From: Adlercreutzia shanghongiae
GTDB lineage: Bacteria > Actinomycetota > Coriobacteriia > Coriobacteriales > Eggerthellaceae
Length of the DNA: 64,000 nt
Direction of reading: 5' to 3'
Assembly: GCF_035830635.1 (NCBI RefSeq)
Contig: NZ_JAYMFI010000017.1
Location: forward strand, 1-64,000
Part shown: one piece after another, positions 8,406 to 16,550 of the stretch
Layout of the letters: every line of letters begins with the position of its first letter
Position numbering within the stretch: position 1 is the stretch's first letter
Notes under the pieces: model-generated
What the model was told of the DNA's origin: nothing
Database searches by the model: none
What the model saw: only the letters and a program-made list of their open reading frames with translations
Program-made: the position numbers and the translations under genes

Positions 8406-8561
8406 TCCGCTTCTTCGGCGCCGGGTCGGTAAGACCCTCTATGACGCCGTGAGAGACCAGAGCGCCTCGATGGCCTTCGCATAGGACATGGCCTCCACCG
8501 CCTGAAGAAGGTCATCCTAAAGCTCGCGCCGGCACAAAGCAAAAGGCCTCTGCTTGACAGT
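8398..8561 (-). pseudogene. Decayed remnant of the 3' end of an unidentified gene
   Basis: On the minus strand a protein-like reading can be followed as TVKQRPFALCRREL, a stop codon (TAG), DDLLQAVEAMSYAKAIEAL, then a one-base frame shift into VSHGVIEGLTDPAPKKRKV and a stop. The amphipathic, protein-like character across one nonsense codon and one frameshift suggests a broken gene end, with no start and no upstream body. The parent family was not recognised. It may be chance; a translated search for the joined peptide would decide. Confidence 0.35.
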
Positions 8562-8676
8562 TCAGCCAAAACCGGCGGAGGGACACGCCGAGCCCGAAGA
8601 TCGCAGCATAGAATGACTGAGAAAGCGCCCTGGATGCAGGCGATGGCGTAAACCCACGGCGATAAGGAGACATGCG

Positions 8677-8961
8677 GTGAAACTCGTTCCCGTGAAGCAG
8701 GCGCAGGCGAAGCTCTTCAACGCCCGGGCCGACAAGGGGCTGCAATCACTAACCCTGCTCACATTCAAAAAGGACCGCTCCCTCACGCTCAAGCGGGACG
8801 AGGGCGGTGAAGGCTGGACACTCGCAGAAGACGGATTCCTCACCGAGAGCACGGCCGTGCCCGCAGGTGCGGCTGGCAAGCGCCTGCTGAAAAACGCGTT
8901 CAACCGCGAGTTTCCCCGCAGCGCCAACGCCTATCTGACCGAAGTGCGCCGAAGCGCCTAA
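8677..8961 (+). CDS. Hypothetical small protein (94 residues)
   Basis: A GTG start at 8677 is preceded by AAGGAGA with six bases of spacing, so translation is likely. The ATG five bases upstream is out of frame and hits a stop at once. The product is basic, with many Lys and Arg residues, and contains SLTLLTFKKDRSLTLKRDEG; no signal peptide or membrane segment is visible. I do not recognise the family. It stands alone between the gene remnant on its left and the acetyltransferase gene on its right, which points away from an operon role. Confidence 0.6.
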   Translation: MKLVPVKQAQAKLFNARADKGLQSLTLLTFKKDRSLTLKRDEGGEGWTLAEDGFLTESTAVPAGAAGKRLLKNAFNREFPRSANAYLTEVRRSA

Positions 8962-9024
8962 TCGATCACATCAGCAGCCCCAACCAGCATCTTCGCGTAG
9001 GGAGACGCCGGCCAACTCGCCCAG

Positions 9025-9540
9025 CTAAGCGAGAACCTTCTCGAAGGCGATGCGCATAGCGCCGGCCTCCGGACCCTCCGTCAACGTGATGTCGCCGCAG
9101 AAAGTGAAGCCGAACTTCTCCGCCGCACGGCGCATGGGAGCGTTGTCGCTGTGGGTGTCGATGCGCACCGAGACCATGCCGTCAGCGGCAGCTTTCTCGC
9201 AGGCGAAGGCGAAGAGCTCACCGATGATGCCCCGACCCCGGCAGGCCGGGTCCACGGCGCACCGGTGAATAGTGGCATAGGGGCCGTCGGTCAGCCACGT
9301 CCCCTCCAGAGTTTCGTAGGCCGCCTCGGACTCATCGGCATAGCGGAACACGGCCACGACGCGGCCTTCGTCCAAGCCGACGTAGGCCATGCCGGCGGCC
9401 ACATCGGCCTCCCACGTGCCCCGGTCGGGATAGCCGCACTGCCACTGGTCGATGCCCATGGCGGCCATGTTCGCGCAAGCCTGATCTGTTATGGCGGTCA
9501 CGGCATCCACATGCTCGGCCTGCGCGACGACGATTTCCAT
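9025..9540 (-). CDS. GNAT-family N-acetyltransferase
   Basis: The 171-residue protein has a GNAT fold signature: the strand-turn segment HRCAVDPACRGRGIIGELF carries the acetyl-CoA pyrophosphate-binding R-x-x-G-x-G pattern, and DTHSDNAPMRRAAEKFGF matches the C-terminal motif typical of the family. Proteins of this type transfer an acetyl group to small amines, amino acids or protein N-termini; the substrate is not predictable. It is a single gene, separated by about 60 bases from the divergently unrelated AlbA_2 gene on the same strand. No terminator is obvious. Confidence 0.85.
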   Translation of the reverse strand: MEIVVAQAEHVDAVTAITDQACANMAAMGIDQWQCGYPDRGTWEADVAAGMAYVGLDEGRVVAVFRYADESEAAYETLEGTWLTDGPYATIHRCAVDPACRGRGIIGELFAFACEKAAADGMVSVRIDTHSDNAPMRRAAEKFGFTFCGDITLTEGPEAGAMRIAFEKVLA

Positions 9541-9600
9541 AAGAGCCTCCCTTGGAATGTATCGAAGAGATATTCAAAAAACTTTCTCACTTGTAGGTAC

Positions 9601-11073
9601 TCACTGAATCACCCAATACCCCCTGGTGCCTCCTTCACGCACGATGTAGCTTTTATCACGAAGAGAGCTTAACGTCCTCTCGGCTTGCCGCTTGCTTATG
9701 CCAAGACTCTCAGATATAGCCTGCGCGCTGGCCTTGGGATTCTCCTCAATGATCCTCAAGGCATTCGCCTCGGTCTTGCTCAGAACAGTAATGGCATCTC
9801 GAATGCTATTGCCGACATCATTACCGACATCATTACCGACATTGCCGACGGGCCCAATTGCGAGCGGCAGGAAAATGCTCGACCGCTCGGGGTTCACACG
9901 CTCGCTAAGTACGGGTCTTCCGTAGCCGGCGGAAGTCCACTTCTTCACCATGTCGGGGATGCCACCACCAGCGCGCTCGCCGATGTTGATGAGCGTGAAC
10001 ATCTTCATCATCGTCTCGTTGCGCGGGTCGGAATTGCCGCCGATGTAGGCGTCCTTCAGGCCAACGCGAAAGCCGCCAGGGTTGGAGAAGTGCAGTCCGT
10101 CTTCCTTCCAGAGGAAGACCACGCCGCGCCGCTCGTTGTAGTCCGCGTTCGTGAGGCAGTTCGCGATGGCCTCGCGCAGAGCATCGTGCGCCTCGGTCTC
10201 GTCGATGCGCTCGCTGTTCTCGTCCAGCTTGAAGGGAACGTTAATGGCCTGCTTCATGTTGTTGAAGACGCGCCGGAAGAAATCGAAGACGTTCCCCGAC
10301 CAGCTGTCGTCCTGGGAGGTGATCCGAGCCTGCCACCTCTCGTCAACGCCAAGCTCCTGGCGGTAGTCCAGAAAGTAATGCGGGAACTCCGCCATGATCC
10401 GCCATTCCTCGCCGAACATGAGCAGGCCGGCACTCGTCGGGTGAACCGCGCCGTCACTTCCGACCTTTGCCGCGCCTATCCGGCAAAGGAACTCCTCATC
10501 GGGCAGCTCGGTCCACACATGGGCGCTATGATGAAGCTCGTAGCTTCTGCGGTACGAGCCGATCGTCTCCGCCGACAAGTCGGCTACCGTCAGATTCTCG
10601 TGGACGCGAGTGTCGACGGATTCGTCCGAGGCATCCCGGTACATCGCCTGAATCTCGTTTACGGCACAGCGGTAATCGCCCTTGTGGTCGCGCCGATATG
10701 TTCCCGTGACGGGGTTGCCGTTCACATACACCGGTCTCAAGCGCCTGCCAGCGCGCGGCACCTCGATGACGATCAGCTCCTTGCCATCGACGCCCTCGAT
10801 GCGGACATCCCTGTCGGACGTTACGCAATAAGACAGCTTATCGGGGCTGTGCGCGGCATTCCAGAAATCGTCGAGCATCTTGTCCGCATCGCCAAGGCCC
10901 GCAATTTCCAAGGTACCGTCTTTGCGCTCCTTGGCCCCAAGCACAATGACTCCGCCTTCGGTGTTGGCGAAAGCGGAAACCGTCTCCCAGACACTTCTCG
11001 GCAGGCCTCCTTGGGCGGCCTTGGCCTCGAAACGATTGTTCTCCTTATAGGTTTCAAGCTGAGCGAAATCCAT
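9601..11073 (-). CDS. AlbA_2 (Schlafen-like) ATP-binding protein with C-terminal winged helix
   Basis: The 490-residue protein has an N-terminal AlbA_2 domain (about residues 10-130; E-x-K-AAQGGLPRSVWETVSAFANTEGG and LVIEVP-like core), a GHKL-type ATP-binding segment in the middle (about 270-370, with EAIANCLTNADY), and a C-terminal HTH (about 430-490; ASAQAISESLGISKRQAERTL). A short linker repeats GNDV several times (GNVGNDVGNDVGNS), encoded by near-identical 12-base units. Proteins of this type are often called transcriptional regulators or RNA-binding domain proteins and occur in accessory regions; their role is not settled. AAGGG precedes the ATG. Confidence 0.75.
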   Translation of the reverse strand: MDFAQLETYKENNRFEAKAAQGGLPRSVWETVSAFANTEGGVIVLGAKERKDGTLEIAGLGDADKMLDDFWNAAHSPDKLSYCVTSDRDVRIEGVDGKELIVIEVPRAGRRLRPVYVNGNPVTGTYRRDHKGDYRCAVNEIQAMYRDASDESVDTRVHENLTVADLSAETIGSYRRSYELHHSAHVWTELPDEEFLCRIGAAKVGSDGAVHPTSAGLLMFGEEWRIMAEFPHYFLDYRQELGVDERWQARITSQDDSWSGNVFDFFRRVFNNMKQAINVPFKLDENSERIDETEAHDALREAIANCLTNADYNERRGVVFLWKEDGLHFSNPGGFRVGLKDAYIGGNSDPRNETMMKMFTLINIGERAGGGIPDMVKKWTSAGYGRPVLSERVNPERSSIFLPLAIGPVGNVGNDVGNDVGNSIRDAITVLSKTEANALRIIEENPKASAQAISESLGISKRQAERTLSSLRDKSYIVREGGTRGYWVIQ

Positions 11074-11098
11074 ATAGCAACCCTTCTCCGTCTTTCAC

Positions 11099-11104
11099 AT
11101 TCTA
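11099..11104 (-). promoter_or_regulatory. Candidate -10 box of the AlbA_2 gene
   Basis: The minus strand reads TAGAAT 25 bases before the start codon. The remaining 200 bases up to the TetR gene end show no gene. Confidence 0.35.
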
Positions 11105-11301
11105 GCGTCCGACATCGCGTCCCGAAACCGTCTATTTCCGAAAATGGAATACTGCCGCAACGGGGCAACTTCCCCCGGCACCATGCCTTTCCGCTTGCAT
11201 GGCATCACCACATCGAGCGGTTCGGGCCTGTCGTTGCGCTTCGACCTCCTTGCCGTATCCTCGCCTTGGCGGTCCTCTGCGTTAACTGCCAGGGACTACA
11301 A

Positions 11302-11964
11302 TCAGCCCCTCCCCTTCTTCAGCGCTCTGTAGCCGACGAGCTGGACGGTCAGGAAGTCGCGTAGCGATTCCTCGTAGGACGAAACAGGGTAGCCCGTCTC
11401 CGTACAGGCGGCACGCTGTATGGGAAGCGGGTGGGTTGCGGGATAGAGGCCGGAAACGTAGTTCGACAGATCGAAGAGGAACCCCGCCGCGTCATCTGCA
11501 TTACCGAACAGGCCGCATGCGACGAGCAGGCCCGACCCCTCGGCCATCATGGCGATGATCTCGCGCTTGCACTCGATAAGACATTCCAAGCTCACATTGG
11601 TCTCTATGATGCTCGCGAGAAGCGCCCCGAGCCTCCCGAAGTTCCTATGTGAGGAGAGCATCGACGCCAGCACGGCAGCAGCATCTTTGAGGCCGTCTGC
11701 GGAAGACGCATCCAGAGTCGTCGGATCGATCCCCCTCATGTCTTCCAGAATTTCCCCCAGGGACCGAATGTACAGAAGCAGGAGGATCTCCTCCTTCGAT
11801 TTGACGTAGTGCGACAAGTTGGCGCGCGAGTAGCCCACCCTCTCGGCTATGGCGCTGAGCGTGACGTCGTGGTACGACCCCCTATCCAGGATGGATTCCG
11901 TCGCATCCAGAATGTCGTCAAGCCTTTGGTCCTTCTGCTCCTGCGTCCGCGCGCGTCGATACAT
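11302..11964 (-). CDS. TetR/AcrR-family transcriptional repressor
   Basis: The 220-residue protein has an N-terminal TetR HTH (about residues 10-58: ILDATESILDRGSYHDVTLSAIAERVGYSRANLSHYVKSKEEI) and a helical ligand-binding domain. The ATG at 11964 is chosen over an in-frame ATG at 12021 because GAGGGG stands five bases before it and because the upstream segment overlaps the operator. It is divergent from the Fe-S aldo/keto reductase gene, and two matching palindromes between them are the probable operators, so it should repress that gene and perhaps itself. The ligand is unknown. Confidence 0.85.
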   Translation of the reverse strand: MYRRARTQEQKDQRLDDILDATESILDRGSYHDVTLSAIAERVGYSRANLSHYVKSKEEILLLLYIRSLGEILEDMRGIDPTTLDASSADGLKDAAAVLASMLSSHRNFGRLGALLASIIETNVSLECLIECKREIIAMMAEGSGLLVACGLFGNADDAAGFLFDLSNYVSGLYPATHPLPIQRAACTETGYPVSSYEESLRDFLTVQLVGYRALKKGRG

Positions 11965-12000
11965 CTGGTCCCCCTCGGCCACCCTCGCCTCTGTTCCTTG

Positions 12001-12048
12001 TTGACAAGTTGCACCTTGCAACTTATATTTTAGTTACATCGTGCAACT
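12001..12048 (+). promoter_or_regulatory. Promoter with two TetR-type operators for the aldo/keto reductase
   Basis: TTGACA (12001-12006), a 17-base spacer and TATATT (12024-12029) form a near-consensus promoter. A perfect palindrome AAGTTGCA-CCT-TGCAACTT fills the spacer (12006-12024). A second copy with one mismatch, AGTTACA-TCG-TGCAACT, lies at 12032-12048. Occupancy of the first would block RNA polymerase directly. Confidence 0.8.
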
Positions 12049-12072
12049 AATTCTACGCAAGGAGCGACTGCC

Positions 12073-13260
12073 GTGCAATTCAGAACCGATGCCAAAAACG
12101 GAAACGAGCTGTCGGCACTGGGCTTCGGCTGCATGAGATTCCCGTCCACAGCGGGACGCATCGACATAGACGCATCCGAGCGCCTTATCGTCGAAGCCGT
12201 TGAGCGAGGCATCAACTACCTCGACACGGCCTACCTGTACAGCGGAAACGAGGCTGCCCTCGGAGAAATATTCGCACGAAACCCCGGCCTGCGAGACAAG
12301 GTGCACATCGCCACCAAACTGCCCATGGCAAGATGCGAGGCGGCGACGGATTTCGACAAGTACTTGGAGCGCTCCCTCGAGAGGCTGAGCGCCGACCATA
12401 TCGACTACTACCTCGTCCACAACGTAACGAGCGCGGCAGCATGGAGCCAGCTGAGCTCCCTGGGTTTCGAAGAGTGGGTGAAGGAGCAGAAGGAAGTGCG
12501 CCGCATCTTGAATGTGGGCTTCTCCTACCATGGGCCGAAAGCCGACTTCCCCCTGCTGCTCGACTCCTTCGACTGGGACTTCTGTCAGATCCAGTACAAC
12601 TACATGAACGAGGAATACCAGGCAGGCACGGCCGGTCTGATGGCAGCGGCGCAGCGCGGCCTTCCCGTTATCGTCATGGAGCCTCTCCTGGGAGGCAAGT
12701 TGGCAGGAGAGCTGCCAACCGCGGCGCGAAGCATCCTCTCCGACGCCGGCATCGGCGACGATCCGGCAAGGCTCGCCCTTCGCTGGGTGTGGAACCACCC
12801 GGAAGTGACCGTTGTGCTGTCGGGCATGAACACGCAGGAGCAGCTGCTGCAGAACATCGAGACGGCCGACGAGGCGTTTCCGGGATCGTTCGACAGCGCC
12901 GAGGCCATGGCCGTGGAGAAGGCGCGGGAGAATATCGCGAAGAGCTATCGGGTCCCCTGCACGGGATGCGGGTACTGCCTGCCTTGCCCCAAGGGGGTGA
13001 ACATCCCCATGTGCTTCGCCGCGTACAACACATCCTTCGCCCATGGCTGGTACCAGGGCATGCACCAGTACATCACGGCATCGGGGGCCATGGTGGGCAA
13101 TGCGCGTTTCGCAAGCGACTGCGTCGGGTGCGGGGCCTGCCTCGGGAAATGCCCTCAGCACATCGATATCCCGAACGAGCTGGCGTCGGTGAAAAAACGT
13201 CTTCAGGTTCCCGGCCTTCCGACCCTGGTGCGGCTCGGCGTAGGGATGATGAGCCGTTAG
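12073..13260 (+). CDS. Aldo/keto reductase with C-terminal 4Fe-4S domain
   Basis: The 395-residue protein joins an aldo/keto reductase barrel (residues 1-280; catalytic Asp/Tyr in DTAYLYSGNE, Lys in IATKLP, His in YYLVHN) to a ferredoxin-like tail with CTGCGYCLPCPKG and CVGCGACLGKCPQ. This combined type is widespread in anaerobes and is thought to exchange electrons with ferredoxin or another carrier, but substrates are mostly unknown. The start is GTG, eight bases after AAGGAG. Expression is probably controlled by the divergent TetR gene. A paralogue of the same architecture lies at 30829-31950. Confidence 0.88.
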   Translation: MQFRTDAKNGNELSALGFGCMRFPSTAGRIDIDASERLIVEAVERGINYLDTAYLYSGNEAALGEIFARNPGLRDKVHIATKLPMARCEAATDFDKYLERSLERLSADHIDYYLVHNVTSAAAWSQLSSLGFEEWVKEQKEVRRILNVGFSYHGPKADFPLLLDSFDWDFCQIQYNYMNEEYQAGTAGLMAAAQRGLPVIVMEPLLGGKLAGELPTAARSILSDAGIGDDPARLALRWVWNHPEVTVVLSGMNTQEQLLQNIETADEAFPGSFDSAEAMAVEKARENIAKSYRVPCTGCGYCLPCPKGVNIPMCFAAYNTSFAHGWYQGMHQYITASGAMVGNARFASDCVGCGACLGKCPQHIDIPNELASVKKRLQVPGLPTLVRLGVGMMSR

Positions 13261-13373
13261 CGCGATGACAGGAGCAAACAAGCTCATCGAGCCGTGAGCC
13301 TTCTTCGACCCGAGGTCTCGGCCGCTTAATGGATTATTCATCGGAATTGCGTCGAAGGATGAGGCAATTAGGG

Positions 13374-13379
13374 TATAAT
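13374..13379 (+). promoter_or_regulatory. -10 box of tRNA-Gly
   Basis: TATAAT ends 13 bases before the mature tRNA 5' end, the usual place for a tRNA promoter. A -35 is not clear. Confidence 0.6.
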
Positions 13380-13392
13380 CCCTTCTGCTTTT

Positions 13393-13466
13393 GCGGGCGT
13401 AGTTCATTGGTAGAACCTCAGCCTTCCAAGCTGATGAGGCGGGTTCGATTCCCGTCGCCCGCTCCA
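13393..13466 (+). tRNA. tRNA-Gly (anticodon TCC)
   Basis: Acceptor stem GCGGGCG/CGCCCGC, anticodon stem TCAGC/GCTGA around the loop CTTCCAA (anticodon TCC), T arm with GGTTCGATTCC, discriminator T and encoded CCA at 13464-13466. Confidence 0.96.
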
Positions 13467-13475
13467 CGAAACACC

Positions 13476-13507
13476 ACGGCCCCGCCATTGACGGGGCCGT
13501 TCTTCTT
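13476..13507 (+). terminator. Terminator after tRNA-Gly
   Basis: A perfect stem ACGGCCCCG (13476-13484) with CGGGGCCGT (13492-13500), followed by TCTTCTT. It also lies just past the end of the convergent hepT gene. Confidence 0.8.
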
Positions 13508-13528
13508 CCATCGATGCGCCGCAGCGGA

Positions 13529-13951
13529 CTACTCTTCGTCCATCTCCTCAATCTGGTCGGCGATTGTCGTCTTCAGCGCGTCCATCAGGGGAAGGTACTC
13601 TCGCTTGATAAGGTTGCAGTAATGCTCCTGGTTCACACTCATATAGTCATGGGTGCTCAGATTCCGGTTCTTGAGCATGGCCAGCCAGAGCTCTTGATCG
13701 GAGATAAGCCCCACCGCCCCCGATTGCTTGACAACATCGCGAGGAGAAGGCTTCACGTCGGCGAGCCCGTAGAACTCGGAAAGCGAGTCCTTCATGAGCT
13801 TCCAAGCGATATCGAATAGGCTGTTGAACGCGTAGATGATTGCGGCACCATCGCGCTTGCGGTACTCGGGCATCTCGTCGATGAACTCGTTCGTGTCGGC
13901 GAGAAGGCGCAAGAGCGACTTGAATCGGTCACGCAATGCTAACCCAGGCAT
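13529..13951 (-). CDS. hepT: HepT-like HEPN ribonuclease toxin
   Basis: The 140-residue all-helical protein matches the nucleotidyltransferase-substrate-binding (HI0074/HepT) family. It carries KNRNLSTHDY, which contains the R-x4-H ribonuclease motif of HEPN toxins and the extended R-x4-H-x-Y form whose Tyr is the AMPylation target of MntA in the characterised Shewanella system. The gene overlaps the 3' end of mntA by 23 bases, so the two are translationally coupled. An ATG further upstream in frame lies inside mntA and is not preferred. The role as toxin is inferred from family and context. Confidence 0.85.
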   Translation of the reverse strand: MPGLALRDRFKSLLRLLADTNEFIDEMPEYRKRDGAAIIYAFNSLFDIAWKLMKDSLSEFYGLADVKPSPRDVVKQSGAVGLISDQELWLAMLKNRNLSTHDYMSVNQEHYCNLIKREYLPLMDALKTTIADQIEEMDEE

Positions 13952-14228
13952 TTTCGATTCCTCTCTCGTAGGGAAGCGTGAGGTCGACAAGGTCGATTGG
14001 GAAGATCGTGTCCAAGGACTCCACCTCTTCTTCGATCGCATCAAAGTCGTCGCTCAGAACCGCCACGTCGATGTCACTGCCGCAGCGTGCCCTTTGCCGG
14101 GCCTGGGAGCCGAAGAGCCACGCCCGCGAGTCGCGCGTCCGGCAGATATCGGCGACCGCCCTCACGGTTTCATCTACGGTGGTGAGAATCGTTGACGGTC
14201 GCATTGCTATGTCGCAGTACTCGTACAT
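13929..14228 (-). CDS. mntA: MntA-like minimal nucleotidyltransferase antitoxin
   Basis: The 99-residue protein has the minimal nucleotidyltransferase signature: WLFGSQARQRARCGSDIDVAV contains GS-x10-D-x-D, the nucleotide- and metal-binding core. MntA proteins silence HepT by adding AMP groups to its Tyr. The gene is the first of the pair, unlike a few HEPN/MNT loci with reversed order. GAGAGC is a weak ribosome site before the ATG at 14228; a second in-frame ATG eight codons later has none. The pair sits between tRNA-Gly and tRNA-Arg, a common place for mobile accessory genes. Confidence 0.85.
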   Translation of the reverse strand: MYEYCDIAMRPSTILTTVDETVRAVADICRTRDSRAWLFGSQARQRARCGSDIDVAVLSDDFDAIEEEVESLDTIFPIDLVDLTLPYERGIENAWVSIA

Positions 14229-14242
14229 GGCGCATTCGCTCT

Positions 14243-14273
14243 CAAAGAAAGAGCCGGGGAGGCACCCCGGCTC
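14243..14273 (-). terminator. Terminator of the tRNA-Arg transcript
   Basis: The minus strand forms GAGCCGGGG/CCCCGGCTC (14265-14273 with 14251-14259) followed by TTTCTTT. It separates tRNA-Arg from the mntA-hepT pair. Confidence 0.8.
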
Positions 14274-14283
14274 GAACCATTTC

Positions 14284-14359
<76 letters not shown>

Positions 14360-14388
14360 AAGCGTCGAGCCATCTCGACAGTCAGCCC

Positions 14389-14394
14389 ATTATA
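14389..14394 (-). promoter_or_regulatory. -10 box of tRNA-Arg
   Basis: The minus strand reads TATAAT about 30 bases before the tRNA 5' end. A small CTTCG...CGAAG stem just upstream may end the porB transcript. Confidence 0.55.
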
Positions 14395-14421
14395 GCGTAA
14401 CTTCGCGAAAGGCGAAGAGGG

Positions 14422-15357
14422 TCATTCCGAGTCGCGTCCCTTCCCCCACTTCTCGCGCATGTAGGACCAGCGGGCGTCGCGGGCGGCTTCGATGGCGGCG
14501 AGGTCGGCCGCGTCGTCGGCGCCGAAGCGCTTCTGGCGGCGCAGATAGGGCTCGATGGGCGCGAACCGCTTGGGATTGCGGGTCAGGCGGAAGGCGCCGC
14601 CCGGCGCGCCCGTGAGCGCCGGTCCCTCGTACTCGGCCAGATACCACAGACCCGTGTCCACGATCTCACGCGCCACGTCCACCATGTCGGCCGAGGGGAA
14701 GCCCCAGCCCACGGGGCACGGCGCCATCACGTGGATGAAGCGGGTGCCCTTGATATCCCGGGCGCGCTCCACCTTCTTGATGAAGTCGTTCAGATACCCC
14801 ACCGACGCCGTGGCCGCATAGGGAATGCGATGGGCCGCCACAATGTCGAACAGGCTCTTCTTACTTGTGAGGCAACCATGTTCGCGCTTGCCGGCCGGTG
14901 TTGTGGTGGTAGAGGCGCCGAAGGGCGTCAGGCTCGACTTCTGGATGCCCGTGTTCATGTAGGCCTCGTTGTCGTAGCAGATGTAGAGCACGTCGTCGTT
15001 GCGGTCGATAGCGCCCGAGAGCGCCTGCAAGCCGATGTCGGCCGTGCCGCCGTCGCCGGCGAACCCCACCACGGTGCAGTCGCCGGGCTTGATGCCCTGG
15101 GCGCGCAGCCCCGCCTCGATGCCCGAGAGCACCGCGGCCGTACCGCCGAAGGGCGTGATCATGGCGTTGTTACCGAAGGCCAGCTGCGGGAAGTTGAAGC
15201 CCGTGGCGCTCATGCAGCCGGCCGGCAGCGCAGATACCGCATGGGGCCCGAGCACCTTGAGCGCCGCTCGCACGGCCAGCGCGCCGCCGCAGCCGGGGCA
15301 CGCCTTGTGGCCGTAGAAGAACTCCTCGTCGGTGATGGTGCGCACGTTCACGCTCAT
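14422..15357 (-). CDS. porB: 2-oxoacid:ferredoxin oxidoreductase, beta (TPP-binding) subunit
   Basis: The 311-residue protein carries CPGCG (Cys20, Cys23) for the proximal 4Fe-4S cluster and the thiamine pyrophosphate motif GDGG at 101-104 followed by CYDNEAYMNTG. It is the catalytic half of a pyruvate:ferredoxin oxidoreductase-type enzyme that turns a 2-oxoacid, CoA and oxidised ferredoxin into acyl-CoA, CO2 and reduced ferredoxin. The start codon overlaps the porA stop by four bases (ATGA). It closes the porG-porD-porA-porB operon. Pyruvate is the likeliest substrate, but branched-chain or aryl oxoacids are possible given the neighbouring acyl-CoA ligase. Confidence 0.9.
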   Translation of the reverse strand: MSVNVRTITDEEFFYGHKACPGCGGALAVRAALKVLGPHAVSALPAGCMSATGFNFPQLAFGNNAMITPFGGTAAVLSGIEAGLRAQGIKPGDCTVVGFAGDGGTADIGLQALSGAIDRNDDVLYICYDNEAYMNTGIQKSSLTPFGASTTTTPAGKREHGCLTSKKSLFDIVAAHRIPYAATASVGYLNDFIKKVERARDIKGTRFIHVMAPCPVGWGFPSADMVDVAREIVDTGLWYLAEYEGPALTGAPGGAFRLTRNPKRFAPIEPYLRRQKRFGADDAADLAAIEAARDARWSYMREKWGKGRDSE

Positions 15358-16550
15358 CGGTCGCCCCCTTCCACGCCGTCCACATCCAGGAACACGACGG
15401 GGTTCGCGACTGCGTCGCCTTCCCCTGCCGCCAGGGCCGCCAGGCGCCCGTACATCCCGCGCATTTGGGCGCGGGAAATGTCGGCGCCACCCAGGCCTCC
15501 GATGAAGTTCAGCGCCGGCGGAACCGAGCCCGTGCGGGCCAGCGCGCTCATCACGTTCGCGAACACCGTGCCCTCGAAGCCGAAGGAGATGTCCTGCTCC
15601 AGCACGCCCACCGCGAGCACGCCCGCCAGGGCCCGGGCCACCTGGCGCGCCGGCATGGGCCGCAGGTAGCGGATGCGCAGAAGCCCCGCCCGTGTGCCGG
15701 CGGCGCGCAGCTCGTCCACCACGTCGCGGGCAAGTCCCGCCACCGAGCCCAAGGTGACCAGCACGACATCGGCGTCCTCGGTGCGGTAGGCCTCCACCAT
15801 ACCCGGGTAGGTGCGGCCGCACACCTCGGCGAAGCGCGCCTCCACCTCGCCGATCACCGCCTCGGCGGCCAGCATGTCGCGATGGTGCCAGTACTGATAG
15901 TGGCTGTTGTAGTCGGGACCTGCCGAGTACCCGATGCTCACCGGGCGCTCGAAGCTGAACCGGTTCTCCGTGGCGTAGGGCGGCAGGAAGGCGTCGGCCT
16001 CATCGGCAGTGGGAATCTCCACCGACTCATAGGTGTGGGTGAGCGCGAAGCCGTCCACGTTCACCATGACGGGCAGGCTCACCCGCGCGTCCTCGGCAAC
16101 CGCGTAGGCCATGAGCGCCAGATCGAGCGCCTCCTGGTTGTCCTGGGCGTACACCTGGATCCAGCCGTGATCAAGCAGCGACAGCGAGTCGCGCTGATCG
16201 CCGTAGATGTTCCACGGCAGCGCAAGGGCGCGGTTCGCGTTCATCATCACGATGGGGAACCGCCCGCCCGAGGCGTAGGTGAGGCACTCGGCCATGTACA
16301 GCAGGCCCTGGGACGAGGTAGCCGTGAACGTACGCGCGCCCGTGGCCGCGGCGCCGATGGCAGCCGCCAGCGCCGTGTGCTCGCTTTCCACGTGCAGGTA
16401 CTCGGCAGTCAGGCTCCCCTCCTCCACCATGGAGGCCAGCGCCTCAACCACAGTGGTCTGGGGCGTGATGGGATAGGCGGAAATCACCTGGGGCCGCGCC
16501 AGGCGCACACCCTCGGCGAAAGCCTCGTTGCCCGAGAGGAACTTCCTCAT
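15354..16550 (-). CDS. porA: 2-oxoacid:ferredoxin oxidoreductase, alpha subunit
   Basis: The 398-residue protein begins MRKFLSGNEAFAEGVRLARP and has the pyrimidine-binding half-site SAYPITPQTT (residues 24-33) and TSSQGLLYMAE (78-88) typical of PorA. Domain II/VI-type segments follow (about 190-390). It pairs with PorB to form the thiamine active site. The ATG overlaps the porD stop by four bases, so translation is coupled. Its ribosome-binding region lies within the 3' part of porD, next to the palindromic element described at 16574-16685. Confidence 0.9.
   Translation of the reverse strand: MRKFLSGNEAFAEGVRLARPQVISAYPITPQTTVVEALASMVEEGSLTAEYLHVESEHTALAAAIGAAATGARTFTATSSQGLLYMAECLTYASGGRFPIVMMNANRALALPWNIYGDQRDSLSLLDHGWIQVYAQDNQEALDLALMAYAVAEDARVSLPVMVNVDGFALTHTYESVEIPTADEADAFLPPYATENRFSFERPVSIGYSAGPDYNSHYQYWHHRDMLAAEAVIGEVEARFAEVCGRTYPGMVEAYRTEDADVVLVTLGSVAGLARDVVDELRAAGTRAGLLRIRYLRPMPARQVARALAGVLAVGVLEQDISFGFEGTVFANVMSALARTGSVPPALNFIGGLGGADISRAQMRGMYGRLAALAAGEGDAVANPVVFLDVDGVEGGDR

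Noticed and set aside
8398..8430. A nuclear localisation-like peptide PKKRKV in the remnant
   Set aside because: It is a chance resemblance; the gene is broken and the organism is a bacterium.
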